40,925 nucleotides of DNA, taken from contig JACZRO010000005.1 in assembly GCA_022574675.1 (NCBI GenBank), positions 1 through 40,925 on the forward strand, in the 5' to 3' direction. The translations under genes were made by a program, and so were the position numbers. Position 1 is the stretch's first letter; each line of letters starts with the position of its first letter. This stretch comes from Chloroflexota bacterium (GTDB lineage: Bacteria > Chloroflexota > Dehalococcoidia > Lucifugimonadales > Lucifugimonadaceae). Shown in pieces: positions 35,175-40,925 of the stretch. The notes beneath the pieces were generated by a model. It did not search any database. It worked only from the letters and a program-made list of their open reading frames with translations, and was not told the origin of the DNA.

Positions 35175-35831
35175 TCAATCAGCTTCGATGAGTCCCTTTC
35201 TAATGGCGTAACGGACGAGCTCAGCCTTGTTGTGCAGATCCAGCTTGGCCATGATGTTGGACCGGTGACGATCGACGGTGTTCGCGCTGATCTCCAACTG
35301 CTTTGCGATCTCCCTGCCGGTCAGGCCGCGGGCTATCAGCTCCAACACCTGTCGTTCACGATCGGTAATCCCGTCTAGCTCTGCGTCGCCGGCCTCGGCG
35401 CGTTTGACGAAATCCCCGATCAGCCTTCCCGCGACACTGGGGTGTATGTATGCATGACCCCGCGCGGCCGCCCGTATCGCATCCAGCAACTCGTGGGGGG
35501 CGCCGCCCTTGACCACGTAACCGGACGCGCCGGCTTTCAGCAACTCAAAGAAATACCGCTCGTCGGCGTGCATCGTCAGTCCGACTATCTCGATCCCCCC
35601 GTTGCTCGCCTTTATGGCCCGGGTCGCTTCTATGCCCGTCATCACGGGCATGGAGATATCCATGAGCACGACGTCCGGCGCGGTCGCAACGGCCAGGGCA
35701 ACGCTTTCGGCGCCGTCACGCGCCTCGCCGATCACTTCCATGTCCGCCTGGCCGTTCACGAGCAGCCGGATACCGGCGCGAACGATCTCGTGATCATCCG
35801 CGATCAGGATGCGAATCGGGGGATCAGCCAC
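35175..35831 (-). CDS. Response regulator, NarL/FixJ (LuxR-type HTH) family
   Basis: A 218-residue regulator. The receiver domain begins IRILIADDHEIVRAG, with phosphoacceptor Asp58 in DVVLMDISMPVMTG, the switch Thr in IVGLTMHADE, and Lys in GYVVKGGAP. The C-terminal LuxR-type HTH reads ITDRERQVLELIARGLTGRE with IAKQLEISANTVDRHRSNIM. The GTG start at 35831 is set by AGGAGG 6 bp upstream and overlaps the kinase stop codon by 8 bp, so kinase and regulator are translationally coupled and almost certainly partners. The frame is open to 35882 but that would lie deeper within the kinase gene. The lipoprotein gene is next on the same strand and is a likely target or operon member. Confidence 0.94.
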   Translation of the reverse strand: MADPPIRILIADDHEIVRAGIRLLVNGQADMEVIGEARDGAESVALAVATAPDVVLMDISMPVMTGIEATRAIKASNGGIEIVGLTMHADERYFFELLKAGASGYVVKGGAPHELLDAIRAAARGHAYIHPSVAGRLIGDFVKRAEAGDAELDGITDRERQVLELIARGLTGREIAKQLEISANTVDRHRSNIMAKLDLHNKAELVRYAIRKGLIEAD

Positions 35832-37647
35832 CGACGACCTCCTGTGACAACGGGATAACGAAGCGGACGGATGTACCCGCACCGGGAGCCGTATCGATCT
35901 TGAGCGAGCCGCCGAGCAGGGTCACACGCTCGTTCATGCCCAGGAGGCCTACCGCCCAGCCGCCGTCTGCGCCGGGCTCCACATCGGACAGGTTGAATCC
36001 GGCCCCATCGTCGATGACTTCGCCCGTGATCCGGTTGTCGCCGCCGGTGAGCCGGACCGTTATGTGTCCGGCGCGGGCGTGCTTGACCACGTTGTTGAGG
36101 GCCTCTTGCACCACGCGGAACGCCGTGATTTCGACCACGTCCGGCAGGTTTTGATTCAGATCGGCGACCTCGAGCGAAGACTCCACTCCGGTCCGCTCAA
36201 GATGATTTTCGAGGTACCAGCCGACGGCGGCCGAGAGGCCCATGTCGTCCAGGATGCTCGGACGGAGATCGGCCATCATGCGGCGGACCTCTTCGATGGT
36301 GTCCCCGGCGACCTGCCGGAGTTCGCCGATTCGTTCAGACGCCGCCCGGTCTGAATCCGCCAGTTCCGCCTCCGCCGACCCGAGGCTCATCGTCAACGCG
36401 GTGAGTGATTGGCCCACCTGGTCGTGAAGGTCACGTGCGATGCGCCTGCGCTCCTCCTCCTGGGCGTTCATGACCTTCTGGAGCAGCAGGTCGCGTTCAC
36501 TACTGCGCCGGGCGAGTTCTGCGGTGCGTTCCTTAACTCGATCCTCCAGCTCCTGACCCCATTCCTCGAGTTCTCGCTGGGATGTCTCCATCCGGCTGCG
36601 CATGGTCTCGAACGACACACTGAGCCGCCGGATCTCATCCTGGCCTTCTGGAGGGATCGTGCCGCCGAGGTCGCCGGAGGCGATTCTACGGGCGCGCTCC
36701 GTGAGACGGGTGAGCGGCCGGACGACCTGGCGGCTGGTGATCCAGGCGAGCCCGAGCCCGGCCAGGAAGCCCAGGCTCGCGAGCCAGAGAATCCGGCGGC
36801 GCAGGTCGTTAGGAACGGCGAGAGCGAGATCTTCCGGCTGCTCAACTACGATGCTCCAGGGCATCGCCTCCAGCGGGGCGAACGCGACAACGTGCCGCTC
36901 TGACTCCCCAACGTCCGCGTCCGGTGGCGAATGCTCGCCCACTCCACTGATACGCAAGCTGAGCGCATCCCCAATGATCTCCAGATGCCGCGTGGGAATC
37001 AGCGGCCGGTCGCCGTCCGAGGTCTCCAGCACGGTCCCGGCTGCGTCGATCAACTCCGTGTGGTATGAGCTTACGTCGCCCGACGCGGCGTCGGACACTC
37101 TGAGGAGTTGCGGGCTCGGAAGAATGACGGCGGCGAGACGCATGCCACCGGCCTGTCCGGCGAGTGAACTCGCAGTCGCGATCAACGGCCCGCCGGCGCC
37201 TCCGCCAACGATCACGGGCGCGCCGTCAGGGCGCAGGGTAGTGACGAAGGCCAACAGCGCGGCGCTGTCCTGTGCGGCGCCGACGCGCGCGATCGGCCTG
37301 CCGCCCCCATCGATCAATGCGACGAGTTCAGGAGGCGTTCCCGCATTCACGTCGGTCAGCGCCAACGCGAGCGTTTTCACGGAAATTTCGGCCTCGGCGA
37401 GGATATCCGTTCCGGATCTTCCGATCGTTTCCGCCACACCCGCCACCAGAGTCGCGGTCGTCGTAACAGCGCGGTCCACGGCGCTGGCGACCGTCCGGGC
37501 CAGGATCAACCGTTCTTGCAGGATCTCGTCCGACGAGTCGCGGACGGCCTGGAGCGCGACGAACGCGAACAGGCTGACGAGGACCGTCATGCCCATGAAC
37601 ACGTAGGCCATGATCCGGAATTGGAGGCCTATGTCGCTGAGTCGCAC
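35824..37647 (-). CDS. Sensor histidine kinase, NarX/DegS-like (HisKA_3)
   Basis: A 607-residue membrane kinase. A membrane span at about 13-33 is followed by an extracytoplasmic sensor region (about 35-280) of dCache-like length, then a second span at about 285-303 (ILWLASLGFLAGLGLAWITS). A HAMP linker (about 304-357: VVRPLTRLTERARRIASGDL) and a coiled coil (about 355-400) lead to the HisKA_3 dimerisation domain with phosphoacceptor His408 in EEERRRIARDLHDQVGQSL. The ATPase part has VVQEALNNVVKHARAG, VIDDGAGF and GLLGMNERV. Cognate regulator: the overlapping NarL-type gene. The signal is unknown; the adjacent cytochrome lipoprotein raises the possibility of redox or metal sensing. Confidence 0.94.
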   Translation of the reverse strand: MRLSDIGLQFRIMAYVFMGMTVLVSLFAFVALQAVRDSSDEILQERLILARTVASAVDRAVTTTATLVAGVAETIGRSGTDILAEAEISVKTLALALTDVNAGTPPELVALIDGGGRPIARVGAAQDSAALLAFVTTLRPDGAPVIVGGGAGGPLIATASSLAGQAGGMRLAAVILPSPQLLRVSDAASGDVSSYHTELIDAAGTVLETSDGDRPLIPTRHLEIIGDALSLRISGVGEHSPPDADVGESERHVVAFAPLEAMPWSIVVEQPEDLALAVPNDLRRRILWLASLGFLAGLGLAWITSRQVVRPLTRLTERARRIASGDLGGTIPPEGQDEIRRLSVSFETMRSRMETSQRELEEWGQELEDRVKERTAELARRSSERDLLLQKVMNAQEEERRRIARDLHDQVGQSLTALTMSLGSAEAELADSDRAASERIGELRQVAGDTIEEVRRMMADLRPSILDDMGLSAAVGWYLENHLERTGVESSLEVADLNQNLPDVVEITAFRVVQEALNNVVKHARAGHITVRLTGGDNRITGEVIDDGAGFNLSDVEPGADGGWAVGLLGMNERVTLLGGSLKIDTAPGAGTSVRFVIPLSQEVVGG

Positions 37648-38098
37648 GTCGCCTCCCGGCGCGGGGCAGGGACGATGTCCGACGCGAAGTTAGAGAGGGC
37701 CAGCCCGCGTCGGGCCGGCCGCCGTAGCTCGCGCACGTCGTCGCAGCCTCAAGGGAGTGTGACGAAGATGGAGTGAGAATCTCGTGAAGACCGGGGACGC
37801 CGCCGTGATGTATTCATGGCGACCCGCGTTCAGAGACGTGCAGGAGCCAGGTAACTAACTCAAAAGCTACCGCCAGATGTGCATGAACGACATCCGTCCG
37901 CCAACGCATCGTAGGGGCCGCTGACTATCGGCCCGGGTGGCCCGGCGTGGCGTGGGAATGTCCAACCCGCCGCAGGGCGGCTACGGCCCGGGGAGTTGTG
38001 AAATGTGTGCGCAGGCCACATCCCGTGCGAGCAAGAGGATGACCGACGCGAAAAGGAGGCACACGATTCCGGGTGCCCCCTTCACGTTTATTTTGCGG
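37648..38098. other. Gap between the kinase and tRNA-Thr genes
   Basis: 451 bp without a credible gene. It presumably holds the promoter of the kinase-regulator operon (minus strand), but I cannot point to boxes. The tRNA-Thr terminator is at 38055-38080. A GC-rich stem (CCGCC-GCAG-GGCGG) is at about 37969-37982. Confidence 0.5.
38055..38080 (-). terminator. Terminator of tRNA-Thr
   Basis: On the minus strand GGGGGCAC and GTGCCTCC form a stem with one wobble pair around a 10-nt loop, followed by TTTTCG. It lies 18 bp past the tRNA 3' end. Confidence 0.6.
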
Positions 38099-38173
38099 TG
38101 GAGCCAACGACAGGATTTGAACCTGTGACCTGCTGTTTACGAAACAGCTGCTCTACCCCTGAGCTACGTTGGC
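38099..38173 (-). tRNA. tRNA-Thr (anticodon CGU)
   Basis: 75 nt with encoded CCA. The acceptor stem GCCAACG / CGTTGGC is perfect, the D-arm is AGCTCAGGGGTAGAGC, the anticodon stem GCTGT / ACAGC holds the loop TTCGTAA with CGT as anticodon (codon ACG), and the T-arm is ACAGGTTCAAATCCTGT. It is divergent from tRNA-Ala, 94 bp away. Confidence 0.95.
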
Positions 38174-38267
38174 CTGATTACTGATTGAATCGCAGATGGC
38201 GCGCACGGTCAACCGGCGATTATGCTAATGAAGACCCGAGTAGATCGGTCTCCCGAGGCCACTCAGT

Positions 38268-38342
38268 GGGGCTGTAGCTCAGTGGGAGAGCACCTGGTTT
38301 GCAACCAGGGGGTCGCGGGTTCGATCCCCGCCAGCTCCACCA
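38268..38342 (+). tRNA. tRNA-Ala (anticodon UGC)
   Basis: 75 nt with encoded CCA. The acceptor GGGGCTG / CAGCTCC has one G-U pair, the D-arm is AGCTCAGTGGGAGAGC, the anticodon stem CCTGG / CCAGG holds the loop TTTGCAA with TGC as anticodon, and the T-arm is CGCGGGTTCGATCCCCG. TTATGCTAA just upstream (38220-38228) may be its -10 element. Confidence 0.96.
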
Positions 38343-38357
38343 GAAGATTGAACGTAA

Positions 38358-38395
38358 AACCGGCCCCGGTAGCCTAGCCAGTACCGGGGCCGGTT
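38358..38395 (+). terminator. Terminator of tRNA-Ala
   Basis: A perfect 14-bp stem (AACCGGCCCCGGTA / TACCGGGGCCGGTT) with a 10-nt loop, followed by CGCATTTTG, begins 16 bp after the tRNA. Confidence 0.75.
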
Positions 38396-38513
38396 CGCAT
38401 TTTGCGGTGGTGTTGATACCTGCCCGGCTTCGTCACCCCGGTTTACCGGGAACCACCGGGTCCGGACAACGGCGGCGGGGGGACTCCTGAGCTGACCTGG
38501 TCGGTGCCGACCG

Positions 38514-38789
38514 TTATCCGCCGGTGCCGTCACGCTCCTCAATAAATCCTGCGTCATCCGGCTCAGGTTCCCAGGCCAGGATAGACCCGACCCCCTCCGA
38601 CTCTGGGTCGTCGTATACGCCGGGCGCGCAGTCAACACAGATGGGCTCGTCGACGTACTTGAGGTTATCGCAGTCCGTGCACTGATCCAGATCCCCGTCT
38701 TCCCATTCCAACATGTGCACGGAGCATGCGAACTCTCTCGTCTGGATGGTCTCGTAGCAGCCGCTGAATTCGCAGATATCGGTCGACAA
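38514..38789 (-). CDS. Small cysteine-rich (zinc-ribbon-like) protein, 91 aa
   Basis: No named family recognised. Cysteines fall in pairs: C-x4-C (ICEFSGC), a single Cys followed by His (FACSVH), then CTDC and CVDC 13 residues apart, a pattern fitting one or two zinc knuckles. The C-terminal third is acidic (EPEPDDAGFIEERD). The TTG start at 38789 has GGAGG 9 bp upstream and leaves the protein beginning with the first Cys cluster; the frame is open to 38927, but that extension is Arg-rich and unlike the rest. It sits alone after the tRNA genes. Possibly a nucleic-acid or protein-binding adaptor; function unknown. Confidence 0.6.
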   Translation of the reverse strand: MSTDICEFSGCYETIQTREFACSVHMLEWEDGDLDQCTDCDNLKYVDEPICVDCAPGVYDDPESEGVGSILAWEPEPDDAGFIEERDGTGG

Positions 38790-39108
38790 ATGCCGCAACC
38801 TCCGACAACGTTTAATTCGCCGGCCGATGTTAGGCACGAACTTCCACCAACCGTCCCCGGGATTACGCGAGACCTCCTGTCGGCTGACGCGCATACAGAC
38901 GGTCGTAAACGGCCAGAGAAACTCCACAGGCTGCGTTAGACGGCGTCACCCGAAACCGGATGGAGTCAGAGCCGAAAGACGGGGAATTACACTGGCAGAA
39001 TCACTACATTGATCGGATGATGAGGCGCTCGCGCTGCCCGGCCATATCACACCGGGATACAACCTCGCTAACAACCGGGGCACCCGTCCGTACGCCCAGG
39101 ATGCTCAC
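38790..39108. other. Gap between two small genes
   Basis: 319 bp without a recognisable gene, RNA or repeat. It must hold divergent promoters for the zinc-ribbon protein and the 67-aa protein, but no clear boxes were seen. Confidence 0.4.
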
Positions 39109-39312
39109 ATGAGTACCGACATTATTATCGCTGCCGAGGTCCTGGTTTCCGTCTACATCGTGGGTGCGATCGTGTCTATGAAGGCCGGCGATTTGACCGC
39201 TGGCCTTTCGGAATCCCAGGGCCAGGCGGCCCGCACCCGGGCGGGCGTCTACTGGCCTCGACGACTGGCCTTGTGGCTGGCAGCGCGTGCGCTCCCGGCC
39301 AGCCGCGCCTGA
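39109..39312 (+). CDS. Small single-span membrane protein (67 aa)
   Basis: No family recognised. An N-terminal hydrophobic helix (about residues 4-24, IIIAAEVLVSVYIVGAIVSM) is followed by a polar segment and a basic amphipathic helix (WPRRLALWLAARALPA). AGGA lies about 8 bp before the ATG. Coding support is moderate. Confidence 0.45.
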   Translation: MSTDIIIAAEVLVSVYIVGAIVSMKAGDLTAGLSESQGQAARTRAGVYWPRRLALWLAARALPASRA

Positions 39313-39880
39313 TCAGTCAGGAGTGACTGCCGCCCATCGGGCCCTTTCAGCAGCTTCATGGGTAGCGCCCGCTGCGCCACGCCTCCAAACAGGTCGCCGA
39401 TCACCGGCGTTCCCCTTCATAACAGCGACCTTGAACACGGGGACAATACAACCTGCGGGAGAGCGAGAGACCCGGGCCTAAGAACAGCGGTCCGAAACAG
39501 AACGCCGCCGCTCGCGCTCGCATACCGCTGCCCGATAAGTCCCCGATCCCGCCCTGCAAGGCTAATTCTGGGCCAGTGTTTGACGCCGCGAACGAGGCAG
39601 GAGCAGGACCGGCAGCCCGGCCGAAATCGCAGGTCAGCGCGTGGGTGTTAGCACCTAAATCACCCCCGGGACAACCCACATAGCGTGTGCGTTCACAACT
39701 CGTTCACGGCGGAGCGCACCCCGTTCATGCGCTCGCGATCACCGGGCTCCTATTCTGCATTTGATCGCAAGTGAGCGCCGACGGGTTGCTGACCCTGAAA
39801 AGAGCCATGTGACGCCAGGGCGCCCCTGCGAGAAGTAGCCGTCCAGATACCGTTCGGCGGCGAACTTTCAGGAGGGCCTC
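39313..39880. other. 568-bp region without a recognised gene
   Basis: Open frames here have atypical composition and no ribosome sites. No tRNA, riboswitch core or long inverted repeat was found. It is the least dense stretch of the window. Confidence 0.5.
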
Positions 39881-40003
39881 ATGGCATTTCCGGTGCCGAA
39901 GACGAACCTGTGGAAAGTAGCGCTGGCCGTGACGGTCGTAGCGGTGGTGGCCGGCATCGTGGCCGGCGGCGACACCGCAGACCGGGCCTTCAGGCGGCTC
40001 TAA
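39881..40003 (+). CDS. 40-residue single-span membrane peptide
   Basis: The product begins MAFPVPKTNLWKVALAVTVV, continues through a hydrophobic helix (residues about 11-29, ALAVTVVAVVAGIVAGG) and ends DTADRAFRRL. GGAGGG sits 4-5 bp before the ATG, a strong ribosome site. The short length makes chance possible, but the combination of ribosome site, helix and charged ends favours a real small protein. Function unknown. Confidence 0.5.
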   Translation: MAFPVPKTNLWKVALAVTVVAVVAGIVAGGDTADRAFRRL

Positions 40004-40160
40004 CGGTGTGTGCCATCGGCGATGACCGCATACAAGGGCCACGACCCAGGTCGATGTCACTCATAAGCGCCTGCCCCGCGGCCGCGAGGGAGCGCAGCAG
40101 GGCCAACCCGGTGGGCGGAATAAACGGCCACGCGCCGTGCCGGGCGAGAGCGCTACGCGC

Positions 40161-40739
40161 ATGACCTTCTTGTTCACAACAGCCCCGGGTGTGAACAGGC
40201 AACGCGTGAAACGCTACTTCGACGTCTTTCCGTCACGGACGCCCGGGAGATTTCTCCTTTCATTTCTCCTGGTCGGCGCCGTATTTATCACGGCATGCTC
40301 CGGGTCGTCCGACGAAGAATATGTAGACGTGTACCGGGAGCTGATCTCGGACCACGCGACGAACCTGGCCAATCTCGGTACCGGACCGACAACGATCGAT
40401 ATATGGGAGCGTTCAACCGCTCCGGAGATAAGTAATCGACTTCAAGAGTTGAGAGCTGCCGCTGATGAGGCCAACGCTCTCCAGGATCGCTGGGGATTGT
40501 TGGAACCGCCCACCGAATTTCGCTCCCACTACGAACTCGTTGTTAAGGTTCTGGATAAGACCGCTGAAGGCTTCGCAGTAGCTGTGGAAGCGTTTGAGGA
40601 ACTGGACCGCGAGGTCGATAGATTTATCCCCAGGCCGGGAGACGCGAACGTCCTGCTTCAGAGCAGCAGGACACTGCTCGCCGAGGCCGACGTTTTCGCG
40701 GCAGCCGTCAATAAAGAGATAAGCGGGTTGTTCCCCTGA
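40161..40739 (+). CDS. Putative lipoprotein, unknown function
   Basis: A product of about 192 residues. A basic N-region is followed by the hydrophobic stretch FLLSFLLVGAVFITAC, a lipobox ending at Cys, then an Asp/Ser linker and a mainly helical mature domain (EEYVDVYRELISDHATNLAN; ELRAAADEANALQDRW; LDKTAEGFAVAVEAFEELDR). No family recognised. The start is uncertain: ATG 40161 is given, GTG 40137, 40191 and 40206 are in frame, and none has a good ribosome site; the last would give a normal signal-peptide length. Probably exported and membrane-anchored. Confidence 0.65.
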   Translation: MTFLFTTAPGVNRQRVKRYFDVFPSRTPGRFLLSFLLVGAVFITACSGSSDEEYVDVYRELISDHATNLANLGTGPTTIDIWERSTAPEISNRLQELRAAADEANALQDRWGLLEPPTEFRSHYELVVKVLDKTAEGFAVAVEAFEELDREVDRFIPRPGDANVLLQSSRTLLAEADVFAAAVNKEISGLFP

Positions 40740-40842
40740 ACACGGATCACCGGCCGGCACCGACTCGTTAACGTCCGGGGGCGTAGCGGTTCAACCCGTT
40801 GAAACCCTCCAGTATCCGGGCAGATGTTTCCGCGAACGACTA

Positions 40843-40925
40843 TCAAGGCGCGCCGGTCTCGATCGAGCAACCGTCCGCCAGCACGATGAGCCTCGGCGCG
40901 GGCTCGCTTCCAATGGCGACGTGCT
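40843..40925 (-). CDS. Possible C-terminal end of a gene entering from the right edge
   Basis: On the minus strand one frame is open from the edge and reads HVAIGSEPAPRLIVLADGCS then IETGAP and a TGA stop at 40843-40845. The composition looks protein-like, but only 26 codons are visible. The opposite strand is also open here, so this is weakly supported. Confidence 0.25.
   Translation of the reverse strand, partial: HVAIGSEPAPRLIVLADGCSIETGAP

Noticed and set aside
39401-39679. 92-codon open frame on the minus strand near the right end
   Set aside because: Composition is Gly/Ala/Arg-rich with scattered Cys, no ribosome site, no motif.

Overview
This is a GC-rich bacterial chromosome segment that looks like a free-living Chloroflexota (Dehalococcoidia/SAR202-like) genome. 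The assignment is inference. It rests on a Gram-positive-style primosome block (L9, DnaB, a DnaD-domain protein and a DnaC/DnaI-type loader), lipoprotein signal peptides, many CoA-thioester, CocE and TPP catabolic enzymes of the kind common in that group, an N-terminal Ser/Thr kinase, and a CCCTCTCCC...GGGAGAGGG palindrome scattered between (and once inside) genes. I see no phage, insertion sequence, transposase or CRISPR array.

Layout. 1-1311: 5' part of a Ser/Thr kinase gene running off the left edge and, upstream of it, a methyltransferase gene split by an in-frame amber codon. 1351-6759: a TPP enzyme with its own terminator, an alpha/beta-hydrolase-like protein with an altered nucleophile elbow, a CocE/NonD hydrolase and a second SAM methyltransferase. 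6893-11933: an HExxH membrane protein and an acyl-CoA module (acetyl/acyl-CoA synthetase, enoyl-CoA hydratase family protein, class III CoA-transferase). 12236-17153: a tight replication operon, L9 - DnaB - DnaD-like - tandem-AAA+ helicase loader - tandem HIT protein. 17327-20318: an orphan ABC substrate-binding lipoprotein with a visible sigma-70 promoter, a group of hairpins, and a convergent TetR regulator. 20612-21185: a decayed cobJ pseudogene. 21449-23302: a uronate-dehydrogenase-like SDR and a D-2-hydroxyacid dehydrogenase. 23569-26949: a 61-aa protein with a strong terminator, leuS, and a small membrane protein. 27163-29898: a CapD/FlaA1-type nucleotide-sugar dehydratase and a novel two-repeat protein. 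30068-37647: signalling genes, namely a PhoB-type regulator, a CHASE-PAS histidine kinase, a NarX/NarL-type kinase-regulator pair, and an unusual c-type cytochrome lipoprotein with helical repeats and a His/Asp-rich 17-residue tandem-repeat tail. 38099-38342: divergent tRNA-Thr(CGU) and tRNA-Ala(UGC). The right end holds only small proteins and a lipoprotein.

The best candidates for something undescribed are the cytochrome c / helical-repeat / His-Asp-repeat lipoprotein beside its two-component system (33845-37647), the helicase loader with two complete AAA+ modules (14988-16433), and the internally duplicated protein at 29218-29898.
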